Positions 13,101 to 26,072 of a stretch of DNA of 64,000 nt are shown piece after piece. This DNA comes from Prostheceraeus crozeri (Eukaryota; Platyhelminthes; Polycladida; Euryleptidae): the NCBI GenBank assembly GCA_907163375.1, contig CAJQUW010012929.1, forward strand, positions 62,001 through 126,000, read 5' to 3'. Each line of letters begins with the position of its first letter. The stretch's first letter is position 1. The position numbers and the translations under genes are program-made. The notes beneath the pieces were generated by a model that saw only the letters and a list, made by a program, of their open reading frames with translations, made no database searches and was not told where the DNA came from.

Positions 13101-15732
13101 AGGTTAATGCACGAATAATTGACAGTTATACATACCAAAGATATCTGATGATGATCGTCAAAATATAATTGCGGATATACGTGTATGTTTAGTTAATCTC
13201 CGTGAGATGTACATTATAATCAGCAAACTGTCATGATTGATAATGATTGGAGCCACAAGAAATTCATGTAGATAATTAGACAAAGGGAAACTTTAGTTTC
13301 AATCCTTTTGATCATGTACAGCAAGTCGACAATTTCGATAGGGGCTTACTGAATTTTAGCCGGCTAAATATCAAATCGAATGAAACTCTGCCGGTAGACT
13401 TACGTGTTATATCGCCTCACATTAACTCACCTGGATAGTCTGCTGGCAATTAAATGGTTTTGATATTTCAATATTTATTATTTGTTGGCTCTTCATCAAT
13501 TCAATATTTCAAGCAGAAAATCGGACCGATTTAGTTTTCGTCTGCGTCTGCGTGCATGAACAACGGCATGTCACCCAAACTGACTGCGTACTCTTCCAGT
13601 TTTAGTGTGATGCCATTGCTTATCAAATCTGATGAATATGAAATGGGTTTGATTTTCTGCCGGCAGTATTTTAGTTTATGAGAAGTCTCAATGAACGGAG
13701 CCATAATCGCATTCAAAATTTAATTTTATTACTACAGTCACATTGATACTGCCACACACTAATTACATTGTTATTGCAGCAGCAAGTCACGTGCCGGAAT
13801 GCAACCAGTATGTATATTTCCCAATATTTTAACTGATTTGTTTTGATAACAGCTGAAAGTTTTGAATTTAATTATTACTCCAACTTAAACAAAAAAACAA
13901 TTTAGGATGTCATTGTCTTGGCTATAGTGTAAGCCTTAAAAGGTCTTGGCTCATTACATATAAGTTACAGACAGACATTGTGCGTATTTAATCCTAGTTG
14001 AATTATGCCCAATTGTATAATCGAATATTTATGTCTTTTATCCTTTCTGTCTATGGTATGATCTAATTCATCAAAGTTCCTGAGATTCGCATTTTACGTC
14101 CTTAATGAAACATTTCATTTGAAGAGCACCATAAGTTGACTTAACATGATATAGTATCCAACTTACGATTCATGCTGAGGTTGATGCATTTACTAGCACT
14201 GTTAATAGTTGCCATACTACCTTGGTCTAATAGTTATTTGACGTTGTACAGAATGTTCATCTTAGAGATAGGATTCCAGGATTTGATATCAATTATATTC
14301 ACATACTAATATACAAAGAATGTAAATATATTTGAAATATTGGTAAAAACATTGAACGAATATCTCTGATTAAAGCTATGAATAAAATTTACAAACGTGA
14401 AAGAATTTTTTGATTGTCATTGTGAAAAATGATTCAGTTCACTCTTTAATAATTATACTTTGACCAAACGTGAAATAGGTAATATTCTAAAATAAATTGT
14501 TGCTTCATGGCTTTTTTCTTTGGAGACTTCATAGACACCTCTACTAAGAAATCCTTCAGCAATACACAAAATGTTTAGAGATATAGAATTTCCTGAATTA
14601 TATGAATATCATGCACAATGATGATCATGACCAATGACCATGATAACAAGATGTTGATGATGATGACGTAGAGGACGTATATTGCATCCTCTATGGTATA
14701 TAAATTGCAGATATAGACTATCATAGATTAATCCAAATGATAGCAGATATATTTAAAAAAGTTTGTTTTAATGATATATGTTCCTGTTTTAGTTAAATTT
14801 ATTTCATCGCAATATGTTTACGATTGCACACTCCCGTGTGGTAAACCGTAAACCCATTTAAGCTGCGATCTATTCCCATTGGCTTTGTATAAATTCCGAA
14901 ATCCATAGCTTGAGCTCGGGCCGCTCATACATTCGCTGTACAAACATGTATTTTACGATGCTGAATTAGAACGGCTATCTTTATTTCTGGACATATTTCA
15001 CCTATCAGTTGGATTTATTAGTATTATGCTTTTCTCCGTTACGATTGTTATAATTACCTTAACGAATATTAAGTTTGAAATACATTTGATGAACTTGACA
15101 ACATATACACGTATCAATAACTTAATGTATTTGCGAGCCACAATGAAAGTATTTGTTTCCAAGTCTATATACCATGTCTATTATCCATTATTGCAGACTC
15201 CAAATTGTTCATTATAAAAAATTTAAGTAATGGTTCTTTTATTGTAGATAGTAATTAGGGATTCAGTATTAACGGTTCAATCGATGTAATGACCGTAATA
15301 TTAGGTTTTCCAGCACAGCCGAAATAGTTAATACTGTATTTGTAATATGTATATTCAGGCATGCCGCGGATCCGAGGATTTCCGTGGTGGCCCACGTCTG
15401 ATCAAAGTATTAGGAAAAGGTGGTTATGCGGAGGAACCCAAGCCATCAACACTCATGTGATGATGCATATTTTCATTTTGAATTTGGCTTTTGACTTTTA
15501 GTATTGTGGGTTCCTTGATATGTTATCATATAAAGATCTATAGATACGTGTTATGTAATCGATTAGCACAAGAAGTTCATTCGCAAATAATGGCACCCTT
15601 ACCGAGAGAAAGATTACAGCCATGTACACCTTCCTTTCAAGCACCAATAGACTATTTTGATCATTTTGTGGTTAAAGTCGGTTGTGGATTTAAAACACAC
15701 AAACATTATGGAGTTTTATTCACATGCTTTAA
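13101..15732. other. Intergenic, no gene recognised
   Basis: AT-rich sequence with short random frames only. An imperfect hairpin lies near 14819-14856 (GTTTACG ... CGTAAAC around GCACACTCCCGTGTG). No element ends seen. Confidence 0.5.
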
Positions 15733-15962
15733 CACGTGAGCAGTATAAAGGGTTCAAAAGAAAAGATTCTTCGGGTACTTCCAAGCGATTATTATTGCGT
15801 GTGCGACGTTTCGCCCCAAAGGCTTAATCATGCACGAATGAAGATGTACAGCGCAACATTCACATCATAGGACCGAAGAAAAACGATAAAGAAAATTATC
15901 ACGTGAGCACATGTTAAGGTTAAAAATTCTACTGATAACAAAGATTAAAAGTACCATGAAAA

Positions 15963-18010
15963 TTAAGAAAATCTTGAGGCGGATGTGCAAAAGTTCATAT
16001 GGTTGAAAGATTCTTGTCTGTTCATAGCTTGGTTACCAGCATCATTGATGTATCTGCTTTCCAAGCTCCTTCTCTTCACATAACCTTTCAGATTTCGGTG
16101 CACGATCTCCCATTCAATATTCATTGAATGTCCTTTATGGTCAGAAACAAAGTGTTCCTTCACTGTAGAGGGATTATTCGACATTACGTGTTCCTTTATG
16201 CGCGTCCCTACCAATCTTGATGTCTCACCGATATAGTATTTCGAGCACAATTTGCAGGTTATCTTGTATATCAGGTTTTTCTCAAAACAGGAATCTTTCT
16301 CTTTTTTAGAAAAGTTACATGCACAGCAATCGGCAGAGCATTGAGGCCTTTCCTTAGGGGGGTGGAATCTCCGTTTTAAGCTGCTTCCGGAGTCGTACCA
16401 AATGTTCATCAGGTCATGTACACCTGTTCTGTTCATCAAGCTGGATATCTTCCGTTTCAAGACTTCATCAATGAAGGGGATTTTCATGTGGATTTTCTTT
16501 TCTTTATCCTTCTTCGATTTAGGCTTGTCTCTAGATCTTAGCTTTCTGTATGTCTTTTTGATAAATGGCAATGGATATCCATTTCTCACGAATTTGTTAA
16601 AAATCAAATCGATGGAATACTGACGGTTTGCTTCGGTTGTGGACCGTCTCTCTGCTCGAATTAGTTCCTCGATCAATATTCTATGTTTTTGAGAAATAGG
16701 TCCTCCCGCATTCCAAGGGAAAATGCAGCCACTGTTTATCTCCTTCGTGTAAAGTCTCGAGGAGAACGTATTGTCAAAACTTTGCTGTATTTCACAGTCG
16801 AGAAAGGGAAGATAGCCTCTGGTTCTCGGTTGGTCTATGGTAAATTGTATGGCTTTGGAGACGGAGTTGCACGTGTTCAACAGTTCCGCAGAGGAGATCT
16901 CTGCTGGCCAAACAATCCAAACGTCATCAATATACCGTTTCCATATAGTGTCAGGGGGTAATTGACTCAAAATACTTCTTTCCACAAAATCCATGTAAAT
17001 TATAGCCAATTGAGGGGCTATGGAATTTCCCATCGAGAGGCCATCATTTTGCTTATAGGTAGTACCATTCATAAGAACGAAATCATTTTCCAAAGCCATT
17101 GAAACTAGCGTCGTGACATGATCGATGTCCATAGTACTCAAAATCTCATTTCTGTGTGAATGTCGCGAAACGAATTGTCTCAATACTGTGAAGATACCAG
17201 GTTCTCCGTTTGCATCTGTCCTAGGCACACTACCGTAGAGATTGACAACATCCAGAGATGCTTGACTGAACGTTTTCGTAGGATCTGGCTTCAAGGATGC
17301 CAACCATTGTACAAAGTGATCTGTATTCGAAATGTGGGCTTCTACATCACAAAGAAGATCATTTAGGCATTTTGACAATTCTTTTGACAATGTTGAAGAT
17401 GGAGCGTCTAACGCAGCGACAATTGGTCGACCTTTCAAGGGACCTGGTTTATGATCTTTGGAAGAGCATAACAACTTGAAGGAATTGGTTCTGAGCATTT
17501 ACAATTTTCCAACCATTTGTAAGTTTTCTCATTCCTTGGTTTGTACTTATTGGAAATTTTGGTCAAAGCATAATTGAATTTCACTTGCTTAGTAGCAGGT
17601 TTCGTGTCTCTCACTTCCATAAAAGCACCAGTGTTAATTGTGGCCTCTTCCACCATTTTATCATATTGATCTTTAGGCATTGCAACGAGCCTACAGGTCT
17701 TGTCAGTCGGAAGTATGACGAGATCCTCTCGTAGCTTTTGGATATCATCTTTGATTTCTTGAGTTAGCGTATTAGGCCTGTGTTTCTTAGCACGAGATAT
17801 TTCAGACGACTTCTGAAGTAAGGTGCGCATACCACCAGAAAATTCAGCAAGTGCATCATTAGAAATGTCTTTTCTCTTCAATTGAGCAATAACAGCATCC
17901 AGTTCAGCACTGCATTCCATCCATTGCTTATCGGAAACTGTTGCGTTGGGGTCAGTAAACGTAGGACCACAATTCAATAAGTTCAGACGTTTATTATCAG
18001 AAAGAGACAC
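15963..18010 (-). pseudogene. Penelope-like reverse transcriptase with GIY-YIG endonuclease, left copy
   Basis: This protein would copy the element RNA into DNA and nick the target with its own endonuclease. From the N-terminus it has a PLE N-terminal region (PTFTDPNATVSDKQW), an RT core with GLSMGNSIAPQLA and YIDDVWIVW, a basic linker (KSKKDKEKK), a Cys motif (CSADCCACNFSKK) and a C-terminal GIY-YIG domain (LIYKITCKLCSKYYIGETSR). The YIDD RT and GIY-YIG pairing is diagnostic of Penelope-like elements; no integrase or capsid-type gene is present. The reading frame is broken once. The 3' flank (15744-15962) is shared with the other copy in inverted orientation. Confidence 0.85.
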
Positions 18011-18069
18011 TCTTCCTTATACAAACCGACAAACCCCACAGGTGAATGGTTTCACGAATCTTTCCGAAA

Positions 18070-20055
18070 CACCTATTTCTGAGAAAACGCGAACTTATTT
18101 GAATTGTGGTCCTACGTTTACTGACCCCAACGCAACAGTTTCCGATAAGCAATGGATGGAATGCAGTGCTGAACTGGATGCTGTTATTGCTCAATTGAAG
18201 AGAAAAGACATTTCTAATGATGCACTTGCTGAATTTTCTGGTGGTATGCGCACCTTACTTCAGAAGTCGTCTGAAATATCTCGTGCTAAGAAACACAGGC
18301 CTAATACGCTAACTCAAGACCTGTAGGCTCGTTGCAATGCCTAAAGATCAATATGATAAAATGGTGGAAGAGGCCACAATTAACACTGGTGCTTTTATGG
18401 AAGTGAGAGACACGAAACCTGCTACTAAGCAAGTGAAATTCAATTATGCTTTGACCAAAATTTCCAATAAGTACAAACCAAGGAATGAGAAAACTTACAA
18501 ATGGTTGGAAAATTGTAAATGCTCAGAACCAATTCCTTCAAGTTGTTATGCTCTTCCCAAAGATCATAAACCAGGTCCCTTGAAAGGTCGACCAATTGTC
18601 GCTGCGTTAGACGCTCCATCTTCAACATTGTCAAAAGAATTGTCAAAATGCCTAAATGATCTTCTTTGTGATGTAGAAGCCCACATTTCGAATACAGATC
18701 ACTTTGTACAATGGTTGGCATCCTTGAAGCCAGATCCTACGAAAACGTTCAGTCAAGCATCTCTGGATGTTGTCAATCTCTACGGTAGTGTGCCTAGGAC
18801 AGATGCAAACGGAGAACCTGGTATCTTCACAGTATTGAGACAATTCGTTTCGCGACATTCACACAGAAATGAGATTTTGAGTACTATGGACATCGATCAT
18901 GTCATGACGCTAGTTTCAATGGCTTTGGAAAATGATTTCGTTCTTATGAATGGTACTACCTATAAGCAAAATGATGGCCTCTCGATGGGAAATTCCATAG
19001 CCCCTCAATTGGCTATAATTTACATGGATTTTGTGGAAAGAAGTATTTTGAGTCAATTACCCCCTGACACTATATGGAAACGGTATATTGATGACGTTTG
19101 GATTGTTTGGCCAGCAGAGATCTCCTCTGCGGAACTGTTGAACACGTGCAACTCCGTCTCCAAAGCCATACAATTTACCATAGACCAACCGAGAACCAGC
19201 GGCTATCTTCCCTTTCTCGACTGTGAAATACAGCAAAGTTTTGACAATACGTTCTCCTCGAGACTTTACACGAAGGAGATAAACAGTGGCTGCATTTTCC
19301 CTTGGAATGCGGGAGGACCTATTTCTCAAAAACGTGGAATATTGATCGGGGAACTAATTCGAGCAGAGAGACGGTCCACAAGCGAAGCAAATCGTCATTA
19401 TTCCATCGATTTGATTTTTAACAAATTCGTGAGAAATGGATATCCATTGCCATTTATCAAAAAGACATACAGAAAGCTAAGATCTAGAGACAAGCCTAAA
19501 TCGAAGAAGGATAAAGAAAAGAAAATCCACATGAAAATCCCCTTCATTGATGAAGTCTTGAAACGGAAGATATCCAGCTTGATGAAAAGAACAGGTGTAC
19601 ATGACCTGATGAACATTTGGTACGACTCCGGAAGCAGCTTAAAACGGAGATTCCACCCCCCTAAGGAAAGGCCTCAATGCTCTGCCGATTGCTGTGCATG
19701 TAACTTTTCTAAAAAAGAGAAAGATTCCTGTTTTGAGAAAAACCTGATATACAAGATAACCTGCAAATTGTGCTCGAAATACTATATCGGTGAGACATCA
19801 AGATTGGTAGGGACGCGCATAAAGGAACACGTAATGTCGAGTAATCCCTCTACAGCGAAGGAACACTTTGTTTCTGACCATAAAGGACATTCAATGAATA
19901 TTGAATGGGAGATCGTGCACCGAAATCTGAAAGGTTATGTGAAGAGAAGGAGCTTGGAAAGCAGATACATCAATGATGCTGGTAACCAAGCTATGAACAG
20001 ACAAGAATCTTTCAACCATATGAACTTTTGCACATCCGCCTCAAGATTTTCTTAA
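18070..20055 (+). pseudogene. Penelope-like reverse transcriptase with GIY-YIG endonuclease, right copy
   Basis: Same protein as the left copy in the opposite direction. The open part from 18337 is 572 codons. GLSMGNSIAPQLA lies near residue 212, YIDD near 250, the Cys motif near 448 and YYIGETSR near 484. The N-terminal part (18100-18326) is separated by one break at a place different from that in the left copy, so the two have decayed independently since duplication. The 3' flank runs to about 20317. Confidence 0.87.
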
Positions 20056-20330
20056 TTTCCATGGTACTTTTAATCTTTGTTATCAGTAGAATTTTTAACC
20101 TTAACATGTGCTCACGTGATAATTTTCTTTATCGTTTTTCTTCGGTCCTATGATGTGAATGTTGCGCTGTACATCTTCATTCGTGCATGATTAAGCCTTT
20201 GGGGCGAAACGTCGCACACGCAATAATAATCGCTTGGAAGTACCCGAAGAATCTTTTCTTTTGAACCCTTTATATTATGGAACCGGGTACGTGGAGGACT
20301 CGGCCTCAGGGCCATATCACGTGAGCAGTA

Positions 20331-20860
20331 CACTTGGAACTGGCCACAAATGCATCATCTGACGAGCTGCTGCAGGTTTTACGAAGATTATTAATATGCT
20401 ATTAATATGCCTAAATACGGTATAGGCCTTGGCTTACGATGTTCAATGTCTCAGCATGCATATCCCGTCTACAGAGTGGTGTGTAGAAGAGAGCTTTAGG
20501 ATAAACCTTTTCTAATCATAAATATCAAATTTACAGATTCTAATAAAGCGCCCAGCGGTCGCCGCTTAATAAGCCCAGCCCTTTATCAAAGCCAGTGAAT
20601 CCCAGTCCGGATTTACTCCATTCAGGCCATAACAGAATATTTCGCTTTATAGGCCATCCTCCGCTTGTTAAGCACAGTACAATGAATCGATATTGTGACG
20701 GATAGAATACTCATAATGAGATAGCATCATAATGCATTGCGATGCCACTATATTTCTTGATTTGAAAGACCCTGAATGAAAGTTATCAGGTTTGCATACA
20801 CTGTCTTTTCCCTTCTCTTAATTGGTTGTCGCTGGATAAGGTAATCTGAAAAATAACACT
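20331..20860. other. Spacer between Penelope-like copies
   Basis: No gene or clear repeat seen. The sequence is locally GC-richer around 20550-20680. Confidence 0.4.
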
Positions 20861-20866
20861 TTTTCA

Positions 20867-21157
20867 GTGTCTATCAAATCAGGAAACATATCAATGATAC
20901 TTAATACTGAGCATAACAATATTTGTAATTGTATGTACTGCGTTAACCGGCAAGGGCCAGGAAGTTGCTCGTCTAAAAATGCAGTCTATCGTATTAAGTG
21001 TGAAATTTGCCTATCCTTCTACGTTGGTCAAACAGCTAGAACTAAGAAACATCGTAAAACATCACCCATCAATGTTTACTTTACATCCATTTTGTGTCAA
21101 CCAGAGCAAACTCCGTGGTTCCAGAGCCAAGCAGTATTCAGGGATGGTGCATTTTGA
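20867..21157 (+). pseudogene. Penelope-like GIY-YIG fragment
   Basis: The frame reads CNCMYCVNRQGPG followed by NAVYRIKCEICLSFYVGQTAR, matching the Cys motif and GIY-YIG start of Penelope-like proteins. It is a different, more diverged family than the pair at 15744-20317, and homology fades after the VGQTAR motif. No RT region was found upstream. Confidence 0.65.
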
Positions 21158-21815
21158 ACTTCCTGATGCTGAGGCAGAGCTCGAAACTGATGAATGTCGA
21201 AAAGTAGGAAAATTTTGATCGAATTCGAAAAGTTATCATTCAAACTTTAAAATTTCCGAATAGATGAATGCAACACAAATGCAACACCCATGTATCAAAT
21301 TCATGTTTCCTATGTGAAAGCTGTTCTGTTGATAAGATAGTAAAGCACTTTTTACATTGCATGTGTTGAGCTTTTCATGTTTGATGCAATAAGATTTTCC
21401 AAAACGTCATAACATTGCTTACATATCCCTATGATTTTATTGTATATTTTTTCGAACTTCGAGACAATGATTTTGCCCTTAAAAGTCGGAAAGTCTGATG
21501 AGTAGGAAGATTTCGAGCTATGTGCTGACATCAGACGTGCGGTGGAATAGGAAGATCTTTGATGATATTCCTATTTTTTCACGTTTCATATTTTTGCCGG
21601 GAACTCAGTTAATTTCGCTATTTTGTAGATCAGTCTTATTCTATCTGTAGTCGTACATCAAGTAAAACGCAGCCGAATAAACTAAATTTGCTTTCTCGTT
21701 AATTTCATGACTTTTATATCATATGCATGTACTATACTATCATGTGTGAGGGACGGTATGGGCTTGTCTTTTTATTGACAAGTCTCCTAATTAGAGTTCC
21801 CTGTGATTTTAATTG

Positions 21816-22522
21816 GATGTGCACCGAACCTCGATTTTTGAGGTGCGGTCGAACCTCAAAAAAAAGTTCGATCTAACTTACTGATATTTTCATCTGAGTA
21901 TTTCAAAGTATTGCATGAGCCATCCTCTATTGAAATTTCACAGTCAAGTATACTTCTTACCTTGCGAATTGATGAGTCCTCAATACATTCTCATGCATTA
22001 AACTTTCCTTTTCCTAAACCTAGAACGGGTAAACGACAGATTCCTACTCTAGCAAATTGCAGCAAATAAGCATATCTCCAGTCTGTGCTCATCAGTGTAC
22101 TCAGAAAGAATGTTTTCGGCGGCGGGAAAGATTTGGGAGGACCACCGCTCCCTCCTGCTTCAATCTGGTAGCGAAATGTTGTTTTTAAATAAGAAAATTC
22201 AGTGACTGTTACTCGTTTTGTTACTGCCTATTAATGCAGTTTAAACTTTCTTTTCTTGCCTCTAGGTTTTACTCTATCGCAAGCTAACGCTAAAGTCGTT
22301 CACAAACAAAGCTACAAACCTAAATTCCAAAAAATTCCGAACCTAATACTTTACGAGACTAAAAAAAATAACTCAAGCCTATAAGTGATGGAATGTAATA
22401 AATCGAAATCGTAAATTCTTGGATAGAATAAAGCACGAAGAAAAATATTCAGAATAGAAAATTTTTAGTTAATGCAAAAGGGTTCGATAGTTCGACCGAA
22501 CCGAACGTTCGGTACATCCCTA
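21816..22522. mobile_element. Possible non-autonomous DNA element with CCGAAC termini
   Basis: GGATGTGCACCGAACC at 21815-21830 is mirrored by GAACGTTCGGTACATCCC at 22503-22520. Both ends are followed inward by CGGTCGAAC / TTCGACCG words. The interior has no coding potential. The ends match imperfectly and the target duplication is unclear, so this is an old or composite element. Confidence 0.4.
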
Positions 22523-22529
22523 ATTTTAT

Positions 22530-23975
22530 TGTAAATTGATGATTATTTTTCACTGTCTATCCGGTTGCTGTAGATCATAAGAAATACATTCTGTAGACGA
22601 CGCCTACACTGTAGAGCTGCGGAGGCGTCAATAAAAGTCCGAAATTTGTTTTAAGATGTAATTCATGTTACCCTTCAAGAAAAAGACGGAATGAAGTCTA
22701 AATACATGTCTCCAGTGAATAGATTCCATCGGTTTATTACTAACGCATAGGTTACATCCATGCCGTTTGTATAGTCAAATTTCTTAGTAGGCTATACTCC
22801 ACTATTCAAAGGAGAAATTTATTAAAATGATCCAGAGGCTATCGTTCTTTTGATTAATTCCGTGCTTGGACACTCGCTGCCGTTTCCTTTGATTAATGAA
22901 TGAATTTTCATTACTTACTGGGAATAAAGTCGACTGATTAAGCTTGTCGCCAACGTTGAATGTGTTCCGTGCGTGTACACTAACCAGTTTTATTGCTACT
23001 AACAAATGTTCACTAGATAAAGTAACAGTTGAAATTCTAAGAAATCTATCTTTTGTACTGATTGTCAAAACATGCGACGTCGAATGACAGCCTTCACAGC
23101 CTTCCTTCACTCCTTTGAGAAGAAATATTGTTCAATATAAATTAATCAAAGGTATTTCAATTTCAAGAAGTCAGAATTCATGCGTAGATCCACTAAAACT
23201 TTGTTTTAATCTTATATTCCTCTATCAATTCAGAAATGGAATAAGCCTACAGTGCGGGGACGAGGACGAGAAATGAACCAGAACTCTTCATGTTGGAGGA
23301 TCTGTTCAAATTGAATTACCTTTTGTCGTGGCTTACATAAACAAACTTATGTAAAGACCCTCAGAAAATCATCTGAAGAAGATTTTGAAAAAAGTGAGTT
23401 AACTAACCAAGTCAAGAAATTTGAATATCATCCATGATTCTCTCCTTCAGCTGAACAGCACATTATGTATGTAGATGGTAACACCTAGTAGGGGGTGGTT
23501 AATTGTATACAGTCAACCAACTGAAACAGGATAACGATATTTCCTCTCAACAAGTTGCGAGGTAGAGTGTGATGCAGGTCCAGTGGTCCACTGAAGTCAT
23601 CAGTGTTCTCCGAGATAATCTGTACCGAAACTGACTGATAATTTCGGAGAAAGAAATCTGTGGATCATCGTCTTGTTTCACATTCGGTTGACTATTATAA
23701 TTTGAGTTAAATACCACAGGTGGTGTGGACTGATGGTTCGTGATTCCTCTAGAACTTACGTCATGATCATGTCACTTAGTATCAGAATCGTTTGTGATCT
23801 CCTGTAAAGTTGGCAATCTGAACAATGTTCAATATTAAGTAAATTCACACCTTGCTTCCCAAAATTACTATGTATTAGCAAAAAATTAATTATTTAACTA
23901 TTCAACTTAATTTTATTTCCAAGCGTTCGAGGTTTGTACCTCATGCTCTGGAGGAAATCTAGGGTGGACATAACT
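22530..23975. other. Intergenic, no gene recognised
   Basis: Only short frames without motifs. I see no repeat ends or RNA genes. Confidence 0.45.
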
Positions 23976-23981
23976 TAATGG

Positions 23982-24101
23982 TATTCATATTATGAAATTT
24001 AAGCGTAACAATGCAGAAGAAATTAAATTCAAGCTTAGACTTTCAGGTCTCATTTCAATGTGTTTTTCTGCATTGTTACGTTTAAATTTTATAATATGAA
24101 T
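23982..24101. repeat. Foldback hairpin, 36-bp arms
   Basis: ATTCATATTATGAAATTTAA at the left and the complementary arm ending TTATAATATGAAT at the right pair over about 36 bp with two mismatches, through CGTAACAATGCAGAA. The loop is about 48 bp. Consistent with a small foldback or MITE-like insertion. Confidence 0.7.
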
Positions 24102-24353
24102 GCATGCAACATCAAGTTTAATAAGTTTGGGAGGCAATATACGAATTTACTTAAAAGTGAAAATTGCGCTTCCGTGTTTAGCAAACAATCAAACGTTCTA
24201 TAAATCAGTGTGCCGACTTTGAATGTTAGAAAGTGTAATTCGTTTTAAACTCAAACCTTATACACATGTAATAACGAGCAGAAAGAAATTACGACAGTTC
24301 ATAAGTTGCCCATTGTTTTGCATTGCTTATGACCCATCTTTTCTTAGATTATA

Positions 24354-24593
24354 TAAGAGATGGCTTAAGGTGGGAGGACCATAATAAGGTACCAGTTACT
24401 TTGAATGAAAATATCCGTTTTCTCTCCCGAAATGTAATGCCAATACGAATTAATAATCGCAAAAATAAAATATCAGTACAACCAAACTCAGTCAGGCTGC
24501 ACTGATATTCGATTTTTGCGATTATTAATTCGTATTGGCATTACATTTCGGGAGAGAAAACGGATATTTTCATTCAAAATAACTGGTACATTA
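24354..24593. mobile_element. Foldback element with 95-bp arms and 14-bp flanking direct repeat
   Basis: The left arm (about 24383-24477) and right arm (about 24503-24596) are inverted copies at roughly 95% identity around a loop of about 24 bp. The sequence TTTCTTAGATTATA occurs directly before (24340-24353) and after (24594-24607) the unit, like a 14-bp target duplication. That is long for most DNA transposons. The frames inside are not protein-like. It is likely a recent foldback insertion of unknown family. Confidence 0.65.
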
Positions 24594-24609
24594 TTTCTTA
24601 GATTATAGA

Positions 24610-25790
24610 GGTATTTTATATTTTTATTTTGTTTGCGCGTATAATCTGCTTTTTTACACACCACTCTACGCAAGGCACACAGCCATACAGAGTATGACTG
24701 CACCCCATAGAAAGTGATTCTATAATACTAGGTGATTCATTTCTTTCGTTCCAGATCACTGAACCGTAGGATGACGTGGTAATCTCTTGTCAACAGGTCA
24801 AGAAAAAATCGTATTTTAACCGGCAACCACCATTTGAATTACGAATTGATGAACATGCTACGATATCGATATTGGTGTAAATCTAAGATTTCAATATCGA
24901 TCTTCAGATGCACTCGTTCCTTGGAAGAAATGTGTGATTAGGCCTATACAAATGAACTACGTTTGGGAGTACTACGTTTGGGAGCCTGAAAGGAATGTGC
25001 TGATATCCTTCTATTCTTGTTCTTTGTCCTATTCATATTTATTATTGTTGTAATTTTAATTGATAATTTTTGCTCACTTGGTGTGAGGCCTATAAATGCT
25101 CTGCTGTTTTATCCCTTTACAAAGATCTTATTGACAATAGCTCCATTGCTTTCGGATATTGTAACTTCCATACTGTGCTCCCCTCCACTTCCTTGCTAAA
25201 TTCACATTCCAAAAATTAGACCTAAACAATTCTCTCAGTATCAATTCCTTCCTTCAGTTTCATGCATTTTCAAGGAATGACTTACCTACTTGACGATCCT
25301 GTGAATAAACCAAAGAATGTAGGCAAGGCCTACTATTCAAGTCATGTCGTTGCCCCCCCTGATAAACAGAGTGTCAACTTTTCGGTCTCATTACTTGACA
25401 TGAGATGGCAATTTTCTAATTAATCGATTCGAACATCCTGCAAATTATATTTCGATCACGATGAATGTTCCAGATGAGAGAAAATTGCTCTTGCGATTAG
25501 TTCATTTATAGTGTGATGATCATTGAAACTTAAAGTAAATTATCCCGACAAATAATTCTAACAGTGGATAACATTGAATTGGAAGAAAGCATGATCGCCA
25601 TATTTCTGTTGTGCAAAATTTTCCATGAACCGCTGTCTGAACTAAGATTGTAAATCTTGGGCATCATTTGATATAGGCCTATTTGATTCCATGTTAACTT
25701 ATTCTTTTGAGATAAGCGCTTAATTCGATACATAAAATTGTTGAGAGAACTTCTGACTGTATATTTAGATATAAATATACCGCATTGCAT
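24610..25790. other. Intergenic, no gene recognised
   Basis: No motif-bearing frame seen. TAGGCCTA occurs at 24939-24946 (just inside this stretch) and 25674-25681. Confidence 0.45.
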
Positions 25791-25794
25791 TATC

Positions 25795-26072
25795 GATCGT
25801 TTTTGAGTCAAATACCAAATGCGTCAAATTGTCCGGACGCATCAGGAAGTTTTCAGAATTTCTTTTATGATTTTGAGTCAAATATACGAAGTGCGTCAAA
25901 AAGTCTGACTTGAGTTTTCATTTACTTCAGCTTGAGTCAAATATACTTCTTGCGTCTAATATACCATTTGGGTCATAAAGACCGACTTGCGTCACATCAC
26001 GTATCTGAAGTGACGAATTCAGTTGGTAAAAATGGTTTCCTGCGTCAAATTGTCCGACTGGCGTCATTGAAA
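25795..26072 (-). repeat. Degenerate GCGTCAAA/GAGTCAAA repeat island, copy B
   Basis: Words TTTTGAGTCAAATA, TGCGTCAAATTGTCCGAC, TGCGTCAAAAAGTCTGAC and CTTGCGTCACATCAC recur with spacing of about 20-40 bp. They are the reverse complement of the words at 3186-3500, including the TCnGAC spacer. The two islands are probably copies of the same repeat in opposite orientation. Confidence 0.55.

Larger units (their letters stand above)
15744..20317. mobile_element. Head-to-head pair of Penelope-like retroelements
   Basis: Two copies of one Penelope-like element lie in opposite orientation with their 5' ends facing across about 80-100 bp near 18000-18090. The outer ends pair from TATAAAGGG (15744) to CCCTTTATA (20274); the + copy extends about 43 bp further. 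A 13-bp direct repeat, CACGTGAGCAGTA, flanks the pair at 15733-15745 and 20318-20330 and could be a target duplication. Part of that word (CACGTGAGCA) also occurs inside each arm, which weakens this. The proteins of the two copies differ at only a handful of sites. Each copy carries one coding break, at different places. Confidence 0.85.

Noticed and set aside
15744-20317. LTR retroelement or other integrase-bearing element
   Set aside because: The RT is followed by a GIY-YIG domain, and no integrase, protease or capsid-type frame is present; Penelope-like is the consistent assignment.
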